The translations under genes were made by a program, and so were the position numbers. A DNA stretch of 5,235 nucleotides, taken from the NCBI GenBank assembly GCA_900544525.1, contig UQVN01000235.1, positions 1-5,235 on the forward strand, written 5' to 3'. The DNA is from an uncultured Eubacteriales bacterium (lineage in GTDB: Bacteria > Bacillota > Clostridia > Lachnospirales > Lachnospiraceae). This document shows positions 1-5,235 of this stretch, piece by piece. The notes under the pieces are model-generated. The model did no database searches, was not told the DNA's origin, and was given only the letters and a program-made list of their open reading frames with translations. Each line of letters opens with the position of its first letter. Position 1 is the first letter of the stretch.

Positions 1-72
1 GATGCCCAGGCGGTCGGCTTTTATCCGCTGTGCTCCCCGTGGTTAATTCCACTGATCCGCCAGTCACACAGC
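1..72 (-). ncRNA. ZTP (pfl) riboswitch aptamer
   Basis: On the minus strand this stretch folds as a ZTP/ZMP-sensing aptamer. P1 pairs GCTGTG (72-67) with CACAGC (32-27). P2 is the GTGG (52-49)/CCAC (42-39) hairpin with an AATTAA loop. The conserved GACTGGCGG segment (65-57) supplies GGCGG (61-57), which forms the pseudoknot with CCGCC (13-9) in the P3 loop. P3 closes with GCC (18-16) against GGC (6-4), inside the family's signature CCGACCGCCTGGGCA. All pairings were read directly from the sequence; the family match is from memory of the pfl/ZTP consensus. Such RNAs bind ZMP or ZTP (AICAR nucleotides) and usually switch on folate or purine genes such as purH, folD, fhs or glyA. The expression platform and controlled gene lie beyond the left edge, so the target and the mode (termination or translation) cannot be seen. 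Confidence 0.93.
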
Positions 73-84
73 TTTACTAACGTT

Positions 85-113
85 AGAATACAACATTTTT
101 TTTCATTTGACAA
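85..113 (-). promoter_or_regulatory. Sigma-A-like promoter of the ZTP riboswitch transcript
   Basis: Reading the minus strand, a -35 box TTGTCA (113-108) and a -10 box TATTCT (90-85) are separated by exactly 17 bases. Transcription would begin near 77-78, about five bases before the first P1 base of the aptamer. That fit supports both calls. The promoter gives the off-window riboswitch gene its own start, independent of the two-component operon upstream. Confidence 0.75.
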
Positions 114-162
114 GTGTTTTCTTTCGAAAAATAAAATTTCGATGAATTAAACAATTTGTTTT

Positions 163-651
163 TTACTTCTGTATTTTTGCATCTTCGAAATACGATAAAA
201 AAACACTTCGAAACTGATCCCAATCTTTTTTCATCAATTCATACATTACTTCTTTTGAATTTTTTTCATCCAAACTAGTAATTCCAACTCGATTCTCTCC
301 TTTTACCATTCGAATCCGATATTGATTTTCTTGTTCATCCCCTTCTTGAACAATAACAGAAAGATAGGGGGGTTTTTCCTCTTTCTTTTGCACTTTCCAG
401 TTTTTATCCTTACTTTTTATAAAAACATGTTGTGATAAATATTGCACCATTTCCTCTTCGGTCTTTTCTGTTTGCTTTAAATAAATGCTTTTTTGAGCGT
501 CTTCACCAAAGTGCCCCATCTCAACGGAAACCACATCTAAATCTGGTCCAAATTGAAAACGCTTATAGCCATCAATACAAAAGAGAATGGCTCCCCCTAG
601 CACTAATAGTGTCAATACAACTAACCATGAATTATTCTTTTGTTCACTCAT
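163..651 (-). CDS. Small single-pass membrane protein of unknown function, downstream of the sensor kinase
   Basis: I do not recognise this 162-residue protein. Residues 1-8 are short and polar, 9-26 form one hydrophobic segment (WLVVLTLLVLGGAILFCI), and 27-162 are hydrophilic, charged and rich in Glu and Lys. With no clear signal-peptidase site or lipobox, it is probably anchored with a short cytoplasmic N-terminus and an exposed C-terminal domain of about 135 residues. That domain has alternating helix-like (60-77, 130-158) and strand-like (96-125) stretches and no catalytic motif I can name. The ATG at 651 is supported by AAGGA (663-659) seven bases upstream. It lies 86 bases after the kinase stop, with no terminator or good promoter between, so it is probably the third gene of that operon. 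A role in signalling or as a regulated envelope protein is inference only. Confidence 0.82.
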   Translation of the reverse strand: MSEQKNNSWLVVLTLLVLGGAILFCIDGYKRFQFGPDLDVVSVEMGHFGEDAQKSIYLKQTEKTEEEMVQYLSQHVFIKSKDKNWKVQKKEEKPPYLSVIVQEGDEQENQYRIRMVKGENRVGITSLDEKNSKEVMYELMKKDWDQFRSVFLSYFEDAKIQK

Positions 652-658
652 TCTATTT

Positions 659-663
659 TCCTT
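659..663 (-). promoter_or_regulatory. Ribosome binding site of the small membrane protein
   Basis: AAGGA on the minus strand sits seven bases before the ATG at 651-649, inside a purine-rich run. It fixes the start of the unknown protein and argues that this short reading frame is really translated. Confidence 0.7.
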
Positions 664-737
664 TTCTTTCCTTTCTATTCCCTAAGTTTTACTCTTTTTT
701 TCATAAAATTTTCTATGAAGTTCAAATATTTTTTCCT

Positions 738-2156
738 TTAAAGTGGCAATTTTACAAGAAAGCAACTCCCTTTTTCAGGAACACTTGTCACTTCAATTGT
801 GCCATCATATAATTCCACAATATGCTTTACAATGGACAATCCAAGCCCTGTTCCCCCTTGTTTTCTCGAACGACCTTTATCCACACGATAAAAGCGCTCA
901 AATAATCTTGGCAAATGTTCTTTTTCAATGCCAATGCCAGTATCTTGTACCCCAATCAATAGCATATCTTCTTTCTTTTGAAACACAACTTTTACAAACC
1001 CTTTTTCAGTATAATTTAACGCATTATCCACTAGATTCAACAAAATTTCTTTTAAGTGATAGGGATTCCCATAAAATTCTATGGCTTCCTCTTCAAATTG
1101 GCTCTTTAATTCTACTCCATTTTTACAGTGAACTCGTAGCAACTCATACACTTCGTTCCAAATCAACTTTAAATCGCATGGAACTTTTTCCTCAAATGGC
1201 CGTTTCCCTGATTCCATTTCCGATAACACCAAAATATCTTGAATTAATGTTCCAAGCCTCTTAGCTTCAATATCAATAATATCAAGGAAATGTTCTGCAT
1301 ATTCTTTATCTTCTAGCGCTCCATTTTTCAAAGTATCTACAAATCCTCGAATGGAAGTCAACGGTGTCTTTAACTCATGGGTTACATTGGATACGAATTG
1401 TTTTCTCATTTCTTCAAAGTTTTCTAACTCCAGATTTCGACTATTTAAATATTCCATAGTCTCTTGTAAACTTTCTGACATTCGATTAAATGCCTGTGCA
1501 AGCCGTCCTATCTCATCTTGTTCCTTCACGGTAATTCTCGCTCCATAATCTCCTTTTGAAATCTTCTCTGCCATAGCTGTTACTTGTTCTACTGGTTTTA
1601 TAATCCTTCTTGAAAACAATAGGACTAAACAAAGCACTCCAACAAATCCAAGGAGCATTAAAAGAACGATTCTTTGTACCACTTGATCCCAAATCTTTTG
1701 ATATGTGGATAAGGAAGTTGATAATCGAAGAACCCCTTCTATTTGCCCACTTTTGAATCGTACCGCTCCATAATGATATTTCTCTTTCATCACAACAGAG
1801 TCATGCATAGAAGAGCCACTTCCCTTTTCTATGGCCTCTTTTACTTCTGCTCGATTGCTATGATTATCCATTAATTTAGCATCTCTACTGGAATCAGCAA
1901 GTACCGTTCCTTGTAAGTCAAGAATCGTAATCCGAAATCCAAACTTTTTTGCCTTATCCAAAGCATAATTCATTAGTTTCTCTTCTGATTCAAACTGCTG
2001 TTCTTCTATCTCATCTGCAAGCAAGAAAGCCTTCGTTAAAAATATTTCCTCATTTTGCTTTTGAATATAGGAATAGCCTTGATTCCAAATGGCCACACAA
2101 GCCCCTAATAAACAGAATACAATAAGGACGTAGGATAATATCAGTTTCTTCTTCAT
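738..2156 (-). CDS. phoR: PhoR-like sensor histidine kinase (HAMP, HisKA, HATPase)
   Basis: Membrane sensor kinase of 472 residues that should autophosphorylate and pass the phosphate to the regulator encoded just upstream. Order: TM1 about 5-24; extracytoplasmic domain about 28-158; TM2 about 162-182; HAMP about 183-235; HisKA with phospho-acceptor His260 in HELKTPL; HATPase with N-box Asn378 (NLVDNALNY), G1 DTGIGI (405-410), F-box FERFYR (419-424) and G2 GGTGLGL (434-440). All catalytic boxes are intact. The outer domain carries TILDLQGTVLADS and the MDNHSNRAEVKEA region, resembling the external PAS-like sensor of Bacillus-type PhoR. There is no cytoplasmic PAS between HAMP and HisKA (the gap is about 20 residues), unlike many PhoR/WalK kinases. 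GAGG lies eight bases before the ATG. The kinase class is certain; the phoR name and phosphate as stimulus are inferred. Confidence 0.95.
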   Translation of the reverse strand: MKKKLILSYVLIVFCLLGACVAIWNQGYSYIQKQNEEIFLTKAFLLADEIEEQQFESEEKLMNYALDKAKKFGFRITILDLQGTVLADSSRDAKLMDNHSNRAEVKEAIEKGSGSSMHDSVVMKEKYHYGAVRFKSGQIEGVLRLSTSLSTYQKIWDQVVQRIVLLMLLGFVGVLCLVLLFSRRIIKPVEQVTAMAEKISKGDYGARITVKEQDEIGRLAQAFNRMSESLQETMEYLNSRNLELENFEEMRKQFVSNVTHELKTPLTSIRGFVDTLKNGALEDKEYAEHFLDIIDIEAKRLGTLIQDILVLSEMESGKRPFEEKVPCDLKLIWNEVYELLRVHCKNGVELKSQFEEEAIEFYGNPYHLKEILLNLVDNALNYTEKGFVKVVFQKKEDMLLIGVQDTGIGIEKEHLPRLFERFYRVDKGRSRKQGGTGLGLSIVKHIVELYDGTIEVTSVPEKGSCFLVKLPL

Positions 2157-2171
2157 CTATACTACCTCAAA
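2154..2171 (-). promoter_or_regulatory. Coupled stop/start junction between regulator and kinase
   Basis: On the minus strand the regulator's TAG (2159-2157) is directly followed by the kinase ATG (2156-2154). The GAGG that serves the kinase is inside the last codons of the regulator (2168-2165), eight bases before the ATG. This arrangement suggests translational coupling and a fixed ratio of the two proteins. Confidence 0.8.
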
Positions 2172-2867
2172 CTTATACCCAACTCCTCGTACCGTTTTAA
2201 TACATGGGTATTCTTCTCCTTGTATTTCTAACTTTTTTCTTAAATTTCGAATATGGACATCAACTGTTCGCGTTTCCCCATAATAATCAAAGCCCCATAT
2301 TTTTTCTAACAAAGTTTCTCTTGTATAGACCATACCTGGATGTTTTACTAATAAAGAAAGCAATTCAAATTCTTTTAACGCTAGCTCTACCTTCTTTCCT
2401 TCCAATAAAACTTCTCTCTTTTTCTTATCAATACAAAGTTTTCCAGAGCGCAATAAACTCTCTTCTTTTTCTTCTACTTCCATAGTCCCATTACCGCTTC
2501 TCCTTAATACCGCTTTTACTCTAGCGATCATCTCATGGACTCCAAATGGCTTACTAATATAGTCATCAGCTCCTAAATCAAAACCTAACACCCGATTAAA
2601 TTCTCCATCTTTTGCCGTTAATAAAATAACTGGCAATCTTTTTAACTCAAAATTTTTTCGGATTTTTTTTAAAACTTCTAACCCATCCATTCCACCAAGC
2701 ATCACATCTAACAATACAAGATCCACTTTTTCTCTTTTTAAAATCTCTAATGCTTCTTCTCCGCTCTCTGCTTTCAATACAGAAAAGCCGTTTTTGTTCA
2801 AATTGTATTCGATTAATTCTAAAATATGTATTTCATCGTCTACTGTTAAAATCACTTTTGTTCTCAT
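2157..2867 (-). CDS. phoP: OmpR/PhoB-family response regulator
   Basis: DNA-binding regulator of 236 residues, full length for the family. The receiver domain (about 4-120) has the acidic pair Asp10/Asp11, phospho-acceptor Asp54 (LVLLDVMLGGMDG), Thr84 and Lys106 (SKPF), all intact. A Glu-rich linker (about 125-138) leads to a winged-helix effector (about 140-235), with TRETLLEKIWG, the recognition helix TRTVDVHIRNLRKKL and the terminal IKTVRGVGYKF wing. The ATG at 2867 follows AGGAG by four bases, and the protein begins MRTKVILTVDDE as expected for a receiver. Its TAG stop is followed at once by the kinase ATG, so the pair is translationally coupled. The nearest named group is PhoP/PhoB, but WalR/VicR-type and other OmpR regulators look similar. 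The target genes cannot be told from here, and I saw no clear tandem PhoP box in the upstream region. Confidence 0.96.
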   Translation of the reverse strand: MRTKVILTVDDEIHILELIEYNLNKNGFSVLKAESGEEALEILKREKVDLVLLDVMLGGMDGLEVLKKIRKNFELKRLPVILLTAKDGEFNRVLGFDLGADDYISKPFGVHEMIARVKAVLRRSGNGTMEVEEKEESLLRSGKLCIDKKKREVLLEGKKVELALKEFELLSLLVKHPGMVYTRETLLEKIWGFDYYGETRTVDVHIRNLRKKLEIQGEEYPCIKTVRGVGYKFEVV

Positions 2868-2871
2868 AAGA

Positions 2872-2876
2872 CTCCT
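2872..2876 (-). promoter_or_regulatory. Ribosome binding site of the response regulator
   Basis: AGGAG, within a longer GAGAGGAG run, precedes the ATG at 2867 by four bases on the minus strand. The spacing is short for the core AGGAG but normal for the overlapping GAGAGG register. It fixes the start of the regulator. Confidence 0.75.
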
Positions 2877-2910
2877 CTCATGCTTTCACTCTTTTTCGTC
2901 CTTAATTTTT

Positions 2911-2939
2911 ATTTTACTAAAAATTTGACAAAAAGCCAA
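2911..2939 (-). promoter_or_regulatory. Predicted sigma-A promoter of the two-component operon
   Basis: On the minus strand a -35-like TTGGCT (2939-2934) and a -10-like TAAAAT (2916-2911) are 17 bases apart. Transcription would start near 2904, giving a leader of about 37 bases before the regulator ATG. A TTGTCA inside the spacer is closer to the -35 consensus but has no -10 at a workable distance. The rest of the intergenic stretch up to the terminator (about 2940-3080) holds no reading frame I can support. It contains a weaker promoter-like pair, TTGGTA and TTTAAT spaced by 16, about 3028-3055, and an imperfect palindrome at 3000-3015. Confidence 0.55.
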
Positions 2940-3080
2940 CCTCGGTACGACACTCCTTTTTTTGGAAAATCATAAAAAACACAGGATTTCAACTATAGCT
3001 TGTTATCAATAGCAATTTTTCTATTAAAATAAACGGATTTTTTATACCAATGAGAAACGTATTTCACATTTCCATAAGCG

Positions 3081-3142
3081 AAAAAGAATCTCTTAAATCT
3101 GATTTCCAATCTTACTTTTCATCAAATTTAAGAGATTCTTTT
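3081..3142 (-). terminator. Rho-independent terminator after the guaB-amidase unit
   Basis: Two arms, 3126-3142 and 3082-3098, are perfect 17-base inverted repeats (one is AAAAGAATCTCTTAAAT). After one mismatch (3099/3125) four more pairs form (3100-3103 with 3121-3124), leaving a loop of about 17 bases. On the minus strand the stem begins 14 bases after the amidase stop and ends in TTTTT (3085-3081). The stem is AT-rich but long. On the plus strand it is followed by only TTTTA, so two-way use is possible but not needed, since no plus-strand gene is present. Confidence 0.85.
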
Positions 3143-3156
3143 ATGTATCAAACGAT

Positions 3157-3831
3157 TTATCTCGCCTCTTTTATTTTTTCTTTTAATTCTTCCCATGCAT
3201 CCTCATGTTCTACATAATACTTTGGACATAATTTTCCTGTTATATCATAATGGCGAATAATATTTTTTGTCTTTATATGATATTTATTTGCCATATAGGC
3301 AGCTAACTTTACAACCGATTGATACGTCTTTTCATTAAACTTCCCGCTCTCATCAGGATGGCAAACTTCAATAGAAATCGTATCATCATTTCTTTGATTA
3401 GAAGCATAGGCAACTTCATTTGACGGAATACATTGTACAATCTCTCCATCCAACCCCACAATAAAATGACTGCTCGCTTTTCGTTCTTTCGTATCTTTTA
3501 AACTTTCAAAATAATTTCTATTTTGTTCTGCCGTGCTTCCTGGATTAGCAACATAATGAATTACAATTCCATTTGTCCTTTCCCGAATGGTTCCTGGCCT
3601 TGAATAGTCATTGATTGTAAGCAAATCGACGATTAGATTTAGTTCATTTCCCTGATCTTGAACTTTCTCTTCATAAATAGCATTTAAATAAAATACAATA
3701 AAAAATGCTAGACAGGTAATTCCCCCGCCTAGCATTATCATCCGCCGAAATTTCTTTTTCTCAGTAGAAAGATTGCGATTCTTCTTATTCAACACTGTAG
3801 TTTGGAGCCTCTTTTGTGATATGAATATCAT
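3157..3831 (-). CDS. Membrane-anchored N-acetylmuramoyl-L-alanine amidase (Amidase_2 family)
   Basis: Predicted zinc amidase that cuts the bond between N-acetylmuramic acid and L-Ala in peptidoglycan. A basic N-terminus (16-30, many Lys/Arg) precedes one membrane segment (about 32-50), so the catalytic domain (about 86-218) should face the wall. Zinc ligands by family pattern are His92 (IVIHYV), His194 (RHYD) and Cys202 (TGKLCP). Lys200 matches the catalytic Lys of T7 lysozyme-type enzymes, and ISIEVCH (152-158) is the usual core strand. No SH3, LysM or PG-binding repeat follows; the protein ends soon after the catalytic fold. The start is uncertain. The ATG at 3831 overlaps guaB by 47 bases with a weak ribosome site; GTG 3795 or TTG 3792, at the guaB stop, keep the basic tail, and ATG 3741 would lose it. 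Substrate and role (recycling, division, germination or lysis) cannot be told. Confidence 0.92.
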   Translation of the reverse strand: MIFISQKRLQTTVLNKKNRNLSTEKKKFRRMIMLGGGITCLAFFIVFYLNAIYEEKVQDQGNELNLIVDLLTINDYSRPGTIRERTNGIVIHYVANPGSTAEQNRNYFESLKDTKERKASSHFIVGLDGEIVQCIPSNEVAYASNQRNDDTISIEVCHPDESGKFNEKTYQSVVKLAAYMANKYHIKTKNIIRHYDITGKLCPKYYVEHEDAWEELKEKIKEAR

Positions 3832-5235
3832 GTGGATGGCTTTCTTTCAGGGAAGCAGCCGTAATTTTCACAAATTGACCTCTTTCAATTAACTCTTCAA
3901 TTGTTTTTGTTCCACAGTATCCCATACCCGCTCTTAAACCACCGAGTAATTGGAAAATAGTATCCTCAACCGTTCCTTTATAAGCGACACGGCCTTCTAC
4001 ACCTTCTGGAACTAATTTCTTTGCATTGGCTTGGAAATAACGGTCTTTTGAACCATTTTCCATCGCGGAAATAGAACCCATACCACGGTATACTTTATAT
4101 TTTCTACCTTGATATAATTCATAATCTCCAGGACTTTCATCACAACCAGCAAATAAACTACCCATCATACAAACATGAGCACCTGCTGCGATAGCCTTTG
4201 TAATATCTCCAGAATACTTAATACCACCATCTGCGATCACTGGGATTCCGTATTCAGCAGCTGCTTCAGCAGCATCCATAACAGCAGTAATCTGAGGTAC
4301 ACCAATACCAGATACAACACGTGTTGTACAAATAGAGCCTGGTCCAATACCAACTTTTACTGCATCAACTCCAGCTTCAATCAACGCCTTTGCTCCAGCT
4401 CCTGTTGCTACGTTACCAGCAATTACTTGAAGTTCTGGATATTTTTCTTTGATTAAACGAACTGTTTTTAATACGTTTTCAGAGTGTCCATGGGCAGAGT
4501 CTACAACAACTACATCCACATGTGCTTTTACAAGTTCATCTACTCGATTTAAAATATCTGGTGTAGCTCCAACAGCCGCTCCACAAAGCAAACGTCCCAT
4601 TTCATCTTTCGCTGCATTTGGATATTTAATTTGTTTTTCGATATCTTTAATAGTAATCAAACCTTTTAAATATCCTTCATCATCTATAATAGGAAGTTTT
4701 TCTTTTCTTGATTTTGCAAGAATCTTTTTTGCTTCTTCTAAAGTAACGCCTTCTTTTGCTGTTACTAACCCTTCAGAAGTCATAGATTCTTTGATTTTCT
4801 TTGTAAAATCTGTTTCAAATTTTAAATCACGGTTTGTAATAATACCAACTAACTTACCGTTTTCTGTAATTGGTACACCAGAAATACGGAATTTTGCCAT
4901 TAAATTATCAGCATCTTCTAATGTATGTTCTGGAGATAAATAAAATGGATCTGTAATAACACCGTATTCAGAACGTTTTACTTTATCTACCTCTTCTGCT
5001 TGTTGTTGAATACTCATATTCTTATGAATAATACCAATACCACCCTGTCTTGCCATAGCGATTGCCATTCTATGCTCTGTAACGGTATCCATACCAGCAC
5101 TCATAAGTGGGATATTTAATTTAATTTTTTTTGTTAATTGAGTTTCTAACTCTACATCATTTGGAATAAAGTTTGAATACTGAGGTACTAACAATACGTC
5201 ATCAAATGTAATGCCTTCACCGATAATTTTGCCCA
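3785..5235 (-). CDS. guaB: Inosine-5'-monophosphate dehydrogenase, 5' end cut by the window edge
   Basis: Oxidises IMP to XMP with NAD+, the first committed step from IMP to GMP, in the cytoplasm. The frame is open to the right edge. The last two bases (TG on the minus strand) followed by GKIIGEGITFDDVLLVPQYS match the usual IMPDH start, so the ATG lacks only its A, just outside. That gives 483 residues, normal for bacterial IMPDH. With this numbering: an N-terminal barrel part with GGIGIIHKN (65-73); a CBS pair (about 94-204) for nucleotide regulation; VVVVDSAHGHS (242-252); the active-site loop GPGSICTTR with Cys303; ADGGIKYSGD (335-344); and the mobile flap with Arg399-Tyr400 (DRYFQ) and GRVAYKG. 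All key residues are present. The TTG at 5194 is an internal Leu codon, not the start. The stop lies inside the overlapping amidase frame. The promoter is off-window. Confidence 0.98.
   Translation of the reverse strand, partial: GKIIGEGITFDDVLLVPQYSNFIPNDVELETQLTKKIKLNIPLMSAGMDTVTEHRMAIAMARQGGIGIIHKNMSIQQQAEEVDKVKRSEYGVITDPFYLSPEHTLEDADNLMAKFRISGVPITENGKLVGIITNRDLKFETDFTKKIKESMTSEGLVTAKEGVTLEEAKKILAKSRKEKLPIIDDEGYLKGLITIKDIEKQIKYPNAAKDEMGRLLCGAAVGATPDILNRVDELVKAHVDVVVVDSAHGHSENVLKTVRLIKEKYPELQVIAGNVATGAGAKALIEAGVDAVKVGIGPGSICTTRVVSGIGVPQITAVMDAAEAAAEYGIPVIADGGIKYSGDITKAIAAGAHVCMMGSLFAGCDESPGDYELYQGRKYKVYRGMGSISAMENGSKDRYFQANAKKLVPEGVEGRVAYKGTVEDTIFQLLGGLRAGMGYCGTKTIEELIERGQFVKITAASLKESHPHDIHITKEAPNYSVE

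Noticed and set aside
1..72. The GC-richer left edge as a tRNA or other structural RNA
   Set aside because: No cloverleaf or TTC arm can be formed, whereas P1, P2, P3 and the pseudoknot of the ZTP aptamer all fit.
124..142. TCGAAA/TTTCGA dyad downstream of the small membrane protein, as a terminator
   Set aside because: It is a six-pair stem with two G-C pairs and no T-run after it on the minus strand; too weak to call.
700..719. Hairpin TTCATA/TATGAA between the kinase and the small membrane protein, as a terminator
   Set aside because: The stem is six AT-rich pairs and on the transcribed minus strand is followed by A residues, not a T-run.
432..812. Plus-strand open frame of 126 codons
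   Set aside because: It straddles the end of the kinase gene and the small membrane protein on the other strand, has no ribosome site, and has a Phe/Ser/Leu-rich composition typical of antisense reading of AT-rich genes.
743..1264. Plus-strand open frame of 173 codons
   Set aside because: It lies wholly antisense to the kinase ATPase domain, whose catalytic boxes are intact; no domain or ribosome site supports it.
4449..4943. Plus-strand open frame of 164 codons
   Set aside because: It is antisense to the well-conserved guaB CBS region; Ser/Phe-rich low-complexity product with no recognisable family.
5192..5194. TTG as the start of guaB
   Set aside because: The frame continues upstream with GKIIGEGITFDDV, the conserved IMPDH N-terminus, up to the window edge, so this TTG is an internal Leu codon.

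Overview
The window looks like a piece of a low-GC Gram-positive chromosome, most likely a Clostridia member (Lachnospiraceae-like; inferred from AT-rich codon use, strong AGGAG/AAGGA-type ribosome binding sites, sigma-A type promoters and the protein families, not from a species match). Every gene I accept is on the minus strand, so transcription runs from the right edge to the left edge.

In the direction of transcription: (1) guaB (IMP dehydrogenase), whose 5' end is cut by the window edge by what appears to be a single base. (2) A membrane-anchored N-acetylmuramoyl-L-alanine amidase of the Amidase_2 family, whose reading frame overlaps the end of guaB. (3) A rho-independent terminator built on a perfect 17-bp inverted repeat, which closes that unit. 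(4) A roughly 290-base intergenic region with a sigma-A-like promoter for the next unit. (5) A PhoP/PhoB-type response regulator and, with stop and start codons directly abutting (TAGATG), a PhoR-like sensor histidine kinase. (6) 86 bases further on, a small single-pass membrane protein of unknown function, probably in the same operon. (7) At the far left, a consensus-like promoter followed within a few bases by a complete ZTP (pfl) riboswitch aptamer. The aptamer points out of the window and must control a gene beyond the left edge, probably in purine or one-carbon metabolism.

The kinase senses through an extracytoplasmic PhoR-like domain and should phosphorylate Asp54 of the regulator. The small anchored protein is a candidate accessory or target. 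The flanks share a purine theme: guaB commits IMP to GMP synthesis, and the ZTP aptamer reads ZMP/ZTP, the purine intermediate that builds up when 10-formyl-tetrahydrofolate is short. The two-component system between them has no obvious purine link. The most informative item that is not a protein gene is the riboswitch. I found no mobile element, CRISPR array, tRNA or rRNA, and no evidence for a wholly new system; the least explained item is the small membrane protein behind the kinase.
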